The notes below the pieces were generated by a model. That model was not told where the DNA came from. It ran no database searches and saw only the letters and a program-made list of their open reading frames with translations. A program made the position numbers and the translations under genes. From the NCBI RefSeq assembly GCF_000526995.1, contig NZ_AZUI01000001.1, positions 3,886,001 to 3,950,000 on the forward strand: 64,000 nucleotides of DNA, given 5' to 3'. This DNA is from Lacrimispora indolis DSM 755 (GTDB lineage: Bacteria; Bacillota; Clostridia; Lachnospirales; Lachnospiraceae). Shown in pieces: positions 51,678 to 61,259 of this stretch; within the stretch, counting starts at the first letter, position 1; each line of letters starts with the position of its first letter.

Positions 51678-54140
51678 ATGAGTATGGGATTTGATAAGGA
51701 AACCTTTAAAAAAAGTGTTCTGTTTAATATGAAAAATGTGTTCCGCAAGACGGTTGACGAGGCTACTCCGGAGCAGATGTACCAGGCGGTGGCCTATGCG
51801 GTAAAGGATGTGGTCATAGACGAATGGATCGCAACCCATAAGGAGTACGAAAAGCAGGATGTAAAGACCTTGTATTATCTGTCAATGGAATTCCTCATGG
51901 GCCGTGCTCTTGGCAACAACATCATAAGCTTTATGGCCCAGCAGGAGGTAAAGGAAGTTCTGGAAGAGCTGGGTTTTGATTTAAATGTCATTGAGGACCA
52001 GGAGCCGGATCCTGCTCTTGGAAACGGGGGGCTGGGCCGTCTTGCGGCCTGCTTCCTGGATTCCCTGGCAACCCTTGGATATCCGGCCTATGGCTGCGGC
52101 ATCCGTTACCGTTATGGCATGTTCAAGCAGAAAATAGAAGGCGGATATCAGGTGGAAATTCCTGATGACTGGCTGAAGAACGGCTATCCTTTTGAGCTTC
52201 GCAGAGGAGAATATGCCACTGAGGTAAAATTCGGGGGCTATGTGAATACTGTCTGGGAAGACGGAAAGGAACGCTTTGTCCAGGAGGGATACCAGTCTGT
52301 CCTGGCTGTTCCCTATGACATGCCCATCGTTGGATACGGAAACAATGTGGTGAACACTTTAAGGATCTGGGATGCCCAGGCCATCAATACCTTCAGCCTG
52401 GATTCCTTTGACAGGGGCGATTATCAAAAGGCCGTGGAACAGGAAAATCTGGCTAAAACCATTGTAGAGGTCCTTTACCCCAACGATAACCACTATGCAG
52501 GAAAAGAGCTTCGTCTGAAACAGCAGTACTTCTTCATTTCCGCCAGTGTCCAGAGAGCGGTCATGAAGTACATGGAAAAGCATGACGACATACATACATT
52601 CTACGAAAAGACGGTTTTCCAGCTGAATGACACCCATCCAACCGTAGCGGTCCCTGAGCTTATGAGGATCCTTCTTGATGACTACGGCTTAAGCTGGGAT
52701 GAAGCATGGGAGATCACCACAAAGACCTGTGCCTATACGAACCACACCATCATGTCGGAAGCCCTGGAAAAATGGCCCATTGAGCTGTTCTCCAGACTGC
52801 TTCCAAGAATCTACCAGATCGTGGAAGAGATCAACCGCAGATTCCAGCAAAAGATCATGGAGATGTATCCGGGCAACCAGGAAAAGCTGCGCAAAATGTC
52901 CATTGTTTATGACGGCCAGGTCCGCATGGCTAATCTGGCCATTGTGGGAGGCTTCTCGGTAAACGGCGTTGCCAGGCTTCACACAGAGATTTTAAAGAAT
53001 CAGGAATTAAGGGATTTTTACCAGATGATGCCGGATAAATTCAACAACAAGACCAACGGCATCACCCAGAGGCGGTTCCTTCTTCACGGTAATCCGCTTT
53101 TGGCGGGCTGGGTCACAAAAAAGATCGGCAGCGACTGGATCACCAGCCTGCCTCACATCCACCGTCTGGCAGTTTATGCGGATGACCCCAGGTGCAGGCA
53201 GGAATTCATGGACATCAAATACCAGAACAAGGTGCGCCTTGCAAAATACATCAAAGAGCACAACGGCATTGATGTGGATCCAAGATCCATGTTTGATGTG
53301 CAGGTAAAACGGCTCCATGAATATAAGCGGCAGCTGATGAACATCCTCCATGTAATGTATTTGTACAATCAGCTGAAGGATAACCCAAACCTTGACATGG
53401 TTCCCAGAACCTTTTTGTTCGGTGCAAAGGCGGCGGCCGGTTATAAGCGGGCAAAGCTGACCATTAAGCTGATCAATGCGGTGGCCGATGTCATCAACAA
53501 TGACAGAAGCATCGGCGGCAAAATTAAGGTGGTTTTCATTGAGGATTATAAGGTATCCAACGCTGAGATCATCTTTGCGGCTGCAGATGTCAGCGAGCAG
53601 ATATCCACGGCCAGCAAAGAAGCTTCCGGCACCGGAAATATGAAATTCATGCTAAACGGTGCCCTGACTCTTGGAACCATGGATGGAGCCAATGTGGAAA
53701 TCGTAGAGGAAGTGGGAGCGGAGAATGCCTTTATCTTTGGTATGTCTTCCGACGAGGTGATCCGTTACGAGAATGAAGGCGGATATAATCCCATGGAAAT
53801 CTTCAATAATAACTATGAGATACGCAGAGTGCTGATGCAGCTGATCAACGGCTATTACTCTCCTCAGAACCCGGAACTGTTCCGCGATATTTATAATTCC
53901 TTATTAAATACCCAGAGCAGTGACCGTGCGGATACGTACTTTATTTTAAAGGACTTTCCTTCCTATGCGGAGGCACAGCGCCGGGTAGACCAGGCGTACC
54001 GGGATGAAGCCTGGTGGGCAAAGGCAGCCATCTTAAATGTTGCCTGCAGCGGCAAGTTTACATCAGACCGCACAATTGAAGAATATGTAGCAGATATCTG
54101 GCACTTAGAAAAGGTAAAAGTAGAGCTGGAAGAAGAGTAA
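51678..54140 (+). CDS. glgP: Glycogen/alpha-glucan phosphorylase
   Basis: 820 residues; releases glucose-1-phosphate from glycogen. PLP lysine near 657 in EASGTGNMKFMLNG, N-terminal DPALGNGGLGRLAACFLDS. Starts 21 nt after ileS with TTAGGAGG, and ends at a strong terminator, so it may be co-transcribed with ileS and hence partly under the T-box. Confidence 0.95.
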   Translation: MSMGFDKETFKKSVLFNMKNVFRKTVDEATPEQMYQAVAYAVKDVVIDEWIATHKEYEKQDVKTLYYLSMEFLMGRALGNNIISFMAQQEVKEVLEELGFDLNVIEDQEPDPALGNGGLGRLAACFLDSLATLGYPAYGCGIRYRYGMFKQKIEGGYQVEIPDDWLKNGYPFELRRGEYATEVKFGGYVNTVWEDGKERFVQEGYQSVLAVPYDMPIVGYGNNVVNTLRIWDAQAINTFSLDSFDRGDYQKAVEQENLAKTIVEVLYPNDNHYAGKELRLKQQYFFISASVQRAVMKYMEKHDDIHTFYEKTVFQLNDTHPTVAVPELMRILLDDYGLSWDEAWEITTKTCAYTNHTIMSEALEKWPIELFSRLLPRIYQIVEEINRRFQQKIMEMYPGNQEKLRKMSIVYDGQVRMANLAIVGGFSVNGVARLHTEILKNQELRDFYQMMPDKFNNKTNGITQRRFLLHGNPLLAGWVTKKIGSDWITSLPHIHRLAVYADDPRCRQEFMDIKYQNKVRLAKYIKEHNGIDVDPRSMFDVQVKRLHEYKRQLMNILHVMYLYNQLKDNPNLDMVPRTFLFGAKAAAGYKRAKLTIKLINAVADVINNDRSIGGKIKVVFIEDYKVSNAEIIFAAADVSEQISTASKEASGTGNMKFMLNGALTLGTMDGANVEIVEEVGAENAFIFGMSSDEVIRYENEGGYNPMEIFNNNYEIRRVLMQLINGYYSPQNPELFRDIYNSLLNTQSSDRADTYFILKDFPSYAEAQRRVDQAYRDEAWWAKAAILNVACSGKFTSDRTIEEYVADIWHLEKVKVELEEE

Positions 54141-54146
54141 GATTGT

Positions 54147-54182
54147 AAAAACGCTCCGGAAGTGATTCCGGGGCGTTTTTTT
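54147..54182 (+). terminator. glgP terminator
   Basis: AAAAACGCTCCGGAA / TTCCGGGGCGTTTTT with GTGA loop and seven T. Confidence 0.92.
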
Positions 54183-54229
54183 GCATATATTGAACAAGGG
54201 TTTCAGTAAGGAAAGGGCGGTGATTCAGA

Positions 54230-55150
54230 ATGATAAAAAAAGCGGTTATGGCGTGTATCCTTGCGCTGTTGTTTCCATATATAATAACTCTGGCTTGGAC
54301 CGGTAAGATTGAGGAGAGAAAAAACGTTCCTATTGTCACCAGCGGAAAGAAGATCCTTCTGGACCGGAAAAACGGCGAATCTTATATGGATGTGGAAGAA
54401 TATCTGCCCGGCGTGGTGGCAAAGCAGATGCCGGCGGATTATGGAAGGGAAGCTCTCAGGGCCCAGGCGGTCATTGCCAGGACATACATTTACGGAAAAA
54501 TGAACGGACAGAATGAAGTGAAGGAATCAGAGCTTCATATGGAGTATTTAGAGCAGCAGCAGATGGAAAAGCTGTGGGGGAGCGAAGCCTTTGTCGCCAG
54601 CTATCAGGCAGTGGAGAATGCGGTCCGGTCTACGGCTAAAATGGTTATGATGTATGACGGTAAGCTCATTGATCCCTTATTTCACCGGGCCAGCACAGGA
54701 AAAACCAGGACAGGAGATGAAAACCATCCCTATCTGCAGCCGGTTTCCTGCCCCAGGGATGTGGAAGCGGAAGGCTTTCTCAATGTGACTGCTTACAAAA
54801 AAGAGGATTTCGCGGAAAAGATCAATCAGATCTCCGGTGATGTGCCTGTAAATGCGGATCAGATTCCAGGAAGCATCCAGATCATTCTCCGGGAAGAGGG
54901 AGGATATGTGGGACAGATCCAGATCGGCACCAGGGTTTATACGGGAGAAGAGATCCAGCGAGTCCTGGGGCTGCCATCCTCATCCTATGGATTTGAGGAA
55001 TACGAAGGGGGAGTCCGGGTGATCTGCCAGGGGATCGGGCATGGATACGGCATGAGTCAGTACGGAGCCAAATGCAAAGCAGAGGAAGGATGGACTGCGG
55101 AACAAATTCTCCCTTATTTTTATAAAAATATTGTTTTAATTTCTGAATAA
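54230..55150 (+). CDS. spoIID: Stage II sporulation protein D
   Basis: 306 residues; membrane-anchored lytic transglycosylase that thins septal peptidoglycan during engulfment in the mother cell. N-terminal membrane helix (about 5-23), MDVEEYLPGVVAKQMPADY with the catalytic Glu, then ALRAQAVIARTY and C-terminal GIGHGYGMSQYGA. Followed by a SpoIIQ-like gene, the usual partner order in sporulating Clostridia. Confidence 0.92.
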   Translation: MIKKAVMACILALLFPYIITLAWTGKIEERKNVPIVTSGKKILLDRKNGESYMDVEEYLPGVVAKQMPADYGREALRAQAVIARTYIYGKMNGQNEVKESELHMEYLEQQQMEKLWGSEAFVASYQAVENAVRSTAKMVMMYDGKLIDPLFHRASTGKTRTGDENHPYLQPVSCPRDVEAEGFLNVTAYKKEDFAEKINQISGDVPVNADQIPGSIQIILREEGGYVGQIQIGTRVYTGEEIQRVLGLPSSSYGFEEYEGGVRVICQGIGHGYGMSQYGAKCKAEEGWTAEQILPYFYKNIVLISE

Positions 55151-55190
55151 CTCTTTCACTCTTGGTAAGAATATTATCGAGGTGATAAAC

Positions 55191-55952
55191 GTGAAGGAGA
55201 AAATAAGTCAATTGTTCAAGGATAAAGTATTCCTTGTCCTGTTGGTTCTAGGCCTGCTGACTATAGTAGCTGCAGCAGGAGTCATTACCGTTCAAAGAGG
55301 AAATGGTGGAGGAGAGAGCCCTTATCTGCAAGTGCCGGATCAGAGCAATATGATTGTTGAAGAATCTATCCCCCAGGAAACACAAGTGGCAGTTGCAGGA
55401 GAGTCAAGTGCAACGCAGAATATGGAAGAGGAATTGCAGGCGGCTGATTCCAATAAAGCCACTGCAGAGCAGGAAACAAAAGCTCCGGCAGTAAAGGCCG
55501 GGACAGACAAGAGCGCGGCAACGTCTCTGGTGCTTAATTTTAGTGATGCCACCAGAATGACCTGGCCTATACGCGGAAATGTCATTTTGGACTACAGCAT
55601 GGAGTCCACCATTTATTTCCCAACTCTGGATCAGTATAAATGCAATCCAGGGCTTGTGATCCAGGGTGATGTAAGTACTCCGGTTGTGGCACCTGCCAAT
55701 GCAAAGGTGCAGGAAGTAGGCTCCAATGAAGAAATTGGAAGCTACGTTGTCTTAAATATGGGCAACAACTATACAGCGATCTGCGGACAGTTAAAAGAGC
55801 TGCAGGTAGTGGAAAATGAATACGTGACAGAAGGGCAGGTCTTAGGCTATGTGGCTGAGCCTACCAAGTATTATTCCATAGAAGGATCTAACGTATTCTT
55901 TGAATTAACCCTTAATGATAAGGCCATTGATCCTCTGGATTATATGCAGTAA
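55191..55952 (+). CDS. spoIIQ: SpoIIQ-like M23 peptidase-domain protein
   Basis: 253 residues; short cytoplasmic head, membrane helix (about 13-33), a 70-residue Glu/Ala/Thr-rich stalk, then a LytM/M23 domain (WPIRGNVILDYS, YKCNPGLVIQGD, YTAICGQLKELQV). The usual zinc HxxxD and HxH appear as NPGLVI and CGQL, suggesting loss of catalytic metal ligands, as in B. subtilis SpoIIQ. GTG start at 55191 with GAGGTGA 5 nt upstream. Forespore channel role inferred from its position beside spoIID. Confidence 0.82.
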   Translation: MKEKISQLFKDKVFLVLLVLGLLTIVAAAGVITVQRGNGGGESPYLQVPDQSNMIVEESIPQETQVAVAGESSATQNMEEELQAADSNKATAEQETKAPAVKAGTDKSAATSLVLNFSDATRMTWPIRGNVILDYSMESTIYFPTLDQYKCNPGLVIQGDVSTPVVAPANAKVQEVGSNEEIGSYVVLNMGNNYTAICGQLKELQVVENEYVTEGQVLGYVAEPTKYYSIEGSNVFFELTLNDKAIDPLDYMQ

Positions 55953-56044
55953 GCTCTCATAGGAAATCTCAGGAAAATGTTATAAAAAAATAATAAAATG
56001 TTCATACGTGATTAAGACTCATCTGCTATACTATAACCGATCTG

Positions 56045-56140
56045 TCAAATACCCGCAGCAATCTGCGGAGTATCTGAACCAGTGGGCAGTCGCCAAAGTC
56101 AGGTTCGCTTGGCCTTGGCTTGTTGCCTTCACTAGAATCA
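56045..56140 (+). other. Structured 5' leader of CBS gene
   Basis: ATAC-CCGCAG-CAAT-CTGCGG-AGTAT hairpin, then GAACC / GGTTC enclosing GGCAGTCGCC. No terminator follows before the start codon. It could be a small riboswitch-like leader, but I cannot match a class. Confidence 0.35.
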
Positions 56141-56155
56141 ACGGGGAGTGTGGCT

Positions 56156-56602
56156 ATGAACATACTGTTTTTTTTAACACCTAAGAATGAGGTGGCTTAT
56201 ATTTTTGAGGATGAATCTCTGCGCCAGGCGCTTGAGAAAATGGAGTATCACAAATACTCCGCAGTACCCGTTATAAACAGACGGGGTAAATATGTAGGGA
56301 CAATAACCGAAGGGGACATGCTTTGGGGAATCAAGAACAAATTCAATCTTAGCTTAAAGGAAGCGGAACAGGTAACGGTAGCTGCTCTTGACAGAAGGTC
56401 AGATAACCGTCCGGTGTACGCGGATTCCAATATGGAAGATCTGATTGATAAGGCATTAAACCAAAATTTTGTACCGGTTGTGGATGACCAAAAGAATTTT
56501 ATCGGAATCATTACCCGTAAGGATGTCATCCGTTATTTTTACAACAAATCCCTGGAGGTACAGCAGCCGGCAGTAAATTGTCAGGCAGCAATCATTCAAT
56601 AA
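56156..56602 (+). CDS. CBS-domain protein
   Basis: 148 residues made almost wholly of a CBS pair (HKYSAVPVINRRGKYVGTITEGD and NQNFVPVVDDQKNFIGIITRKD, in shorter blocks). Binds adenine nucleotides or related ligands in relatives (YkuL-like). Start 56156 with GGGGAG 8-9 nt upstream. Monocistronic, with a structured leader and a terminator. Confidence 0.83.
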   Translation: MNILFFLTPKNEVAYIFEDESLRQALEKMEYHKYSAVPVINRRGKYVGTITEGDMLWGIKNKFNLSLKEAEQVTVAALDRRSDNRPVYADSNMEDLIDKALNQNFVPVVDDQKNFIGIITRKDVIRYFYNKSLEVQQPAVNCQAAIIQ

Positions 56603-56610
56603 AACTTTAA

Positions 56611-56657
56611 AAAAGCATTTTCCGCCATATAATTGGCAGAAAGTGCTTTTTTGTTTT
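56611..56657 (+). terminator. CBS gene terminator
   Basis: AAAGCATTTTCCGCCA / TGGCAGAAAGTGCTTT imperfect stem, then TTTTTTG. Confidence 0.8.
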
Positions 56658-56893
56658 AAAAACAGCTTTCTTATATCAAATTTTTAGGTTTCATGGAAAC
56701 TCAGCGCATTTCTTGCTATATAAGAATATGGAAAACCAGATTTTTAAAGACAAAATAAATATAGAAATTTATAGAAATAGAGTTTAATAAATATAAATAC
56801 ACAAAAAAATTATGTTATGTAAAAAAAAACCTCCATAAACTAAAGCAATAATTTTATATCATAAAGCAATTTCTGTACATTAAAAAGCAAGAT

Positions 56894-56922
56894 TTGTAGG
56901 GCGAAAAGACATCTTGTATGAT
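56894..56922 (+). promoter_or_regulatory. Promoter of sugar ABC operon
   Basis: TTGTAG-N17-TATGAT. The stretch 56658-56893 is AT-rich without a gene. Confidence 0.6.
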
Positions 56923-56986
56923 ACACTGAATTTACAAATCAATACATAAAGTTTTTTGCTGATTATGAAAAGGAGGAGGAATGAAC

Positions 56987-58417
56987 ATGAAAAAGCGGTT
57001 TTTATTGCTGGCAGGCGCATGTGTGCTGGCGGGAATGTTATCGGGGTGTAACAGCGGAGCAAAAGGCGGATCCGCAGAAACGGGAGTTAAGAATGAATCT
57101 GCGGAAACGGGAGCAAAGAGCGAATCTGCAGAAAAAGCAGAAGCTGAGGGACCTGCCGGAAAAAAGGTAATCAATGTCTGGTCCTTTACAGATGAAGTTC
57201 CTAAAATGATCGAAAAATACAAGGAATTGCATCCGGACTTTGATTATGAAATCAATCCTACCATCATTGCCACAACGGATGGTGCTTACCAGCCGGCACT
57301 GGATCAGGCACTGGCGGCAGGTGGGAAAGATGCGCCCGACTTGTTTTGCGCGGAAGCTGCATTTGTTCTTAAATATACGCAGGGAGATGCCAGGCAATAT
57401 TCGGCGCCCTACGAGGACCTGGGAATTGACGTGGCTGCAGAAGTAAAAGAAGCGGACATTGCCAAGTATACCATTGACATTGGAACGAATCCTGATAACA
57501 AGCTGGTTGCTTTAGGATACCAGGCCACAGGCGGTGCCTTTATCTACCGTCGTTCCATTGCAAAGGATACCTGGGGAACCGATGACCCGAAGGAAATCGG
57601 CGCTAAATTGGGAGGAGGCTCTAATAGCTGGGATTCATTCTTCAATGCTGCCAAGGATTTAAAAGCCAAAGGCTACGGCATTATATCAGGAGACGGAGAT
57701 TTATGGCACGCAGTGGAGAACAGCTCTGATACCGGCTGGATCGTGGACGGTAAGCTGACCATTGACCCGAAACGGGAAGAATTTTTGGATCTGTCCAAGC
57801 GGTTGATGGATGAAGGATTTCATAACGATACCAGGGATTGGCAGGATGCCTGGTTTGCGGATATGAAGGGCCAGGGAACAAAGCCGGTTTTAGGCTTCTT
57901 TGGACCTGCGTGGCTGATCAATTATGTTATGGCTCCTAATTCCGGCGGCGAAAAGATCGGAGAAGGAACCTTTGGAGACTGGGCGGTTTGTGAATCTCCC
58001 ATTGGCTTCTTCTGGGGCGGTACATGGGTATTGGCAAATAAGGATTCTGAGGTAAAAGAGGCTGTTGGTGACATTATCCAGTGGATCACCCTGGATTCTT
58101 CTGAAAACGGCTTGCAGTACATGTGGGCAAACGGAACCATGAATGATGCGGGGACTAAGGACGCTGTGGCTTCCGGTACGGTTATGGCCAAATCCGACGG
58201 TTCTATCGACTTCTTAAACGGACAGAATATGTTTGACGTATTTGTTCCGGCAAACCAGTTCGCAAAGGGAACGAACCTGACACAGTACGATGAAACCATT
58301 AACATGTATTGGAGAGATCAGGTGCGGGAATACACCGCAGGGAACAAGAGCAGAGAACAGGCGATTAAGGATTTCAGACAGCAGGTAGCAGATAATCTGG
58401 ATATCACCGTTGAATAA
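56987..58417 (+). CDS. Sugar ABC transporter substrate-binding lipoprotein
   Basis: 476 residues; signal peptide with lipobox LSGC, a Ser/Glu/Ala repeat linker (ESAETGAKSE), then an SBP_bac_1 domain beginning KVINVWSFTDEVPKM. Carbohydrate uptake CUT1 family. Two ATGs are possible (56981, 56987); the latter is better spaced from GGAGGA. Two permeases follow but no ATPase, as is usual where a shared MsmK-type ATPase serves several systems. Confidence 0.9.
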   Translation: MKKRFLLLAGACVLAGMLSGCNSGAKGGSAETGVKNESAETGAKSESAEKAEAEGPAGKKVINVWSFTDEVPKMIEKYKELHPDFDYEINPTIIATTDGAYQPALDQALAAGGKDAPDLFCAEAAFVLKYTQGDARQYSAPYEDLGIDVAAEVKEADIAKYTIDIGTNPDNKLVALGYQATGGAFIYRRSIAKDTWGTDDPKEIGAKLGGGSNSWDSFFNAAKDLKAKGYGIISGDGDLWHAVENSSDTGWIVDGKLTIDPKREEFLDLSKRLMDEGFHNDTRDWQDAWFADMKGQGTKPVLGFFGPAWLINYVMAPNSGGEKIGEGTFGDWAVCESPIGFFWGGTWVLANKDSEVKEAVGDIIQWITLDSSENGLQYMWANGTMNDAGTKDAVASGTVMAKSDGSIDFLNGQNMFDVFVPANQFAKGTNLTQYDETINMYWRDQVREYTAGNKSREQAIKDFRQQVADNLDITVE

Positions 58418-58428
58418 ATAATGTTGAG

Positions 58429-58464
58429 CGGGCAGGAGGGGGGATTTTTCTTCTTGTCCGCCCG
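58429..58464 (+). other. Intergenic hairpin in sugar ABC operon
   Basis: CGGGC/GCCCG and GGA/TCC paired around a G/T-rich loop, between the binding-protein and permease genes. Such hairpins commonly protect the upstream message and give higher binding-protein levels. Confidence 0.5.
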
Positions 58465-58488
58465 ATTGCGTTGAATGGAGGAACTGAT

Positions 58489-59472
58489 ATGAAACGAAAG
58501 CGCTCTGGATATGCGAAATGGGGATACATCTTTTGTCTGCCCTTTACCCTTGCTTTTCTGATTTTTTCCTTGTATCCGATTATTTTTACAGCTGTCATTG
58601 GGTTTACGGACTGCAAGGGACTGGGTATGGTAAAGTTTCATTTTCTGGCAGATGACCCCTTTTTGAACTTTAAAAACATTTTGGCAAATCCCTCGTTCCA
58701 GAAGTCATTTCGGAACACTTTGGGCATATGGATATGCAACTTTATTCCTCAGATTGGTCTGGCCCTGGTTTTAACGGCGTGGTTTACGGATAACAGGAAC
58801 CACATCAAAGGAAAAGGGCTGTTTAAGGTACTGTTTTATATGCCAAACATTATTACCGCAGCCACCATCGCCATTCTGTTCAACGCCCTGATCGGCTACC
58901 CTATGGGACCGGTCAATGACCTTTTGATGACTTTAGGATTTACAGACCAGCCAATCAATTTTCAGGTCAACAAAACCGTGGCAAGGGGAAGTGTATCCTT
59001 TATCCAGTTCTGGATGTGGTATGGTTACACCATGATCATTTTGATTTCCGGCGTACTGGGGATCAGCCCTGAAATCTTTGAATCCGCGGAAGTGGACGGG
59101 GCAAACCGGGTTCAGACCTTTTTCTATATTACGCTTCCCAATTTAAAGACCATTTTGCTGTTTACATTGGTAACCAGTTTGATCGGCGGCTTACAGATGT
59201 TCGATATACCGAAGCTGTTTTTACTGGGCGGACCGGACAATTCCACCTTGACCACCAGCGTATTTATTTACAATCAGGCATTTAGCGGCAGTTACTTATA
59301 CAATCGGGCTTCCGCCGCAAGTATGATCATGTTCGTAATTATTTGCGCCGCATCCGCAGTTCTGTTTTTTGCAATGAGGGATAAGGATGAAGCCGAACTG
59401 GAGAAGCTGACCAGACAAAGGGAACGGGAATATAGAAAAATGCAGAAGGAACGGAGGAAAACACATGAATAA
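58489..59472 (+). CDS. Sugar ABC transporter permease (MalF/UgpA type)
   Basis: 327 residues, six membrane segments, coupling loop EVDGANRVQTFFYITLP. Start 58489 with GGAGG 8 nt upstream. Charged C-terminal tail (KLTRQREREYRKMQ). Overlaps the next permease by 8 nt. Confidence 0.92.
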   Translation: MKRKRSGYAKWGYIFCLPFTLAFLIFSLYPIIFTAVIGFTDCKGLGMVKFHFLADDPFLNFKNILANPSFQKSFRNTLGIWICNFIPQIGLALVLTAWFTDNRNHIKGKGLFKVLFYMPNIITAATIAILFNALIGYPMGPVNDLLMTLGFTDQPINFQVNKTVARGSVSFIQFWMWYGYTMIILISGVLGISPEIFESAEVDGANRVQTFFYITLPNLKTILLFTLVTSLIGGLQMFDIPKLFLLGGPDNSTLTTSVFIYNQAFSGSYLYNRASAASMIMFVIICAASAVLFFAMRDKDEAELEKLTRQREREYRKMQKERRKTHE

Positions 59473-60307
59473 AAAGCACAGTTCATTGGTATTGAAAATC
59501 ATTATTTACGTGGTATCTGTCTTTCTTGCGGTTTTAAGCATTGCCCCGTTTTACATTATGGTGATCAATGCAACCCGATCTACGACACAGATTCAGCAGC
59601 ATGCAATTTCGCTTTTGCCCTCTACATATATGATGAAGAATTTGGCCATTTTACTGGGCAAAAGCTTTAATCCTGCCAATGGCTTTTTAAATTCCCTTAT
59701 CATTTCCGTGGGGGCAACCCTTTGTGCGGTGTATTTTTCCAACATGACCGCATACGGGCTGGTGGTGTACAACTGGAGATTCCGCAGACCATTTTTCAGT
59801 TTTATTATGGCAATTATGATGATTCCGGCACAGATAACCATGATCGGTTTTTACCAGATGGTTTACCGGATACATATGACTAACAATTTCCTCATGCTCA
59901 TATTACCGGCCATTGCCTCTCCTTCTATGGTGTTCTTTATGAGGCAATATATGCTGCCCGCTTTGTCCATGGAAATCATTCAGGCCGCCCGCATTGACGG
60001 GGGCGGAGAGTTTTTTATATTTAACCGTATCGCTTTGCCGATTATGAAACCGGCCATTGCAACACAGGCTATTTTCTGCTTTGTGTCCAGCTGGAACAAC
60101 TTATTTACCCCTTTGGTGCTTTTGACGGATCAGAAGAAGTATACCATGCCTATTATGGTAAGCCTGCTTCGGGGAGATATTTATAAGACAGAATATGGTT
60201 CCGTTTATATGGGGCTGGCTTTAACAGTGCTTCCCCTGATTGTGGTTTATCTGCTTCTTTCCCGCTATATTATTGCCGGTGTTGCTTTGGGCGGCGTTAA
60301 GGGATAG
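59465..60307 (+). CDS. Sugar ABC transporter permease (MalG/UgpE type)
   Basis: 280 residues, six membrane segments, coupling loop QAARIDGGGEFFIFNRIALP. Its end overlaps that of the convergent AraC gene by 11 bp. Confidence 0.92.
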   Translation: MNKKHSSLVLKIIIYVVSVFLAVLSIAPFYIMVINATRSTTQIQQHAISLLPSTYMMKNLAILLGKSFNPANGFLNSLIISVGATLCAVYFSNMTAYGLVVYNWRFRRPFFSFIMAIMMIPAQITMIGFYQMVYRIHMTNNFLMLILPAIASPSMVFFMRQYMLPALSMEIIQAARIDGGGEFFIFNRIALPIMKPAIATQAIFCFVSSWNNLFTPLVLLTDQKKYTMPIMVSLLRGDIYKTEYGSVYMGLALTVLPLIVVYLLLSRYIIAGVALGGVKG

Positions 60308-61211
60308 GCGAGAGGGCGAATTGGCTGCGAAACTCGGTAGGATTGTATTTTGTATACTTCTTAAAGCACCGGCTAAAGGAAGCCGGATTGTTAAAACCGG
60401 TTTGAAAGGCGATTACAGTAATCGATTCACCAGAAAGCAGCATTTCCTGAGCGGCCTGAATCCGTTTACGGCTTAAATAGTCATAAAAAGTAGAGTTGGT
60501 GTGTTCTTTAAACAGGCGGGAAAAATGGTATTTGGAAAAGCCTATGTGTGCGGCCATTTTCTCTAATGTCAAATTCTCACCGTAATGGGTGTCAATGTAG
60601 GACAAAAGGCCTGTGAACTTTTGGTAATATTCATAGTGTTTTTCCTGAGAGGTTTGTGAATTGGCGGAGAGTGCATGATAGTACTCTCCGCCGATTGTTG
60701 TCAAGATGTTGATCAGGATCGCATATATAGAATATTCCCAGAAGATCGCGCTTGGAAAATAGATGTCATTGATCTCCATGAGACCGGAATAAATGCGTTC
60801 ATAAATCCGGCTGTGGTTTTGTTTATTCATAAGACAAGGTTCTAACAGGACCACATCCAAAAAGGCGGAATCATAGAAGCTGGACAGCGGCTCCATGTTG
60901 AACATATAAATGAAGCGGGAACCGCTGGACGCCGGAAGTATCTCATGGATGGAAAAACGGGGGATAAAGAGAATGTCGCCCGGCTGTAAGGTGAAGGACT
61001 TTTTGTTGATGATAACGGTATATTCATGTTCCACAGGTATGAGAATTTCCAATGCACTGTGCTGGTGGGGGGCATAGCCTTCTGTTTGAATGTTGTGCCA
61101 GATGCGGATATTGGAATTAAGGGAATATTCGACGTTTTCTAACAGTCCCTCCACTTTTCTGCCCTGGAAGGACCGGTCTTCGGGACGCTGGTAATATACG
61201 GATTTGGCCAT
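60297..61211 (-). CDS. AraC family transcriptional regulator
   Basis: 304 residues: N-terminal cupin-like sensor (HQHSALEILIPVEHEYTV, FTLQPGDILFIP) and C-terminal double helix-turn-helix (LTLEKMAAHIGFSKYHFSRLFK, VIAFQTGFNNPASFSRCFKK). AAGGAGG before ATG. Convergent with the sugar importer and probably its regulator. Confidence 0.9.
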   Translation of the reverse strand: MAKSVYYQRPEDRSFQGRKVEGLLENVEYSLNSNIRIWHNIQTEGYAPHQHSALEILIPVEHEYTVIINKKSFTLQPGDILFIPRFSIHEILPASSGSRFIYMFNMEPLSSFYDSAFLDVVLLEPCLMNKQNHSRIYERIYSGLMEINDIYFPSAIFWEYSIYAILINILTTIGGEYYHALSANSQTSQEKHYEYYQKFTGLLSYIDTHYGENLTLEKMAAHIGFSKYHFSRLFKEHTNSTFYDYLSRKRIQAAQEMLLSGESITVIAFQTGFNNPASFSRCFKKYTKYNPTEFRSQFALSPIP

Positions 61212-61259
61212 ATGGGAGTCCTCCTTTCCATTGGGCTTTCTTTTTTGTTTAAGAGAAAA

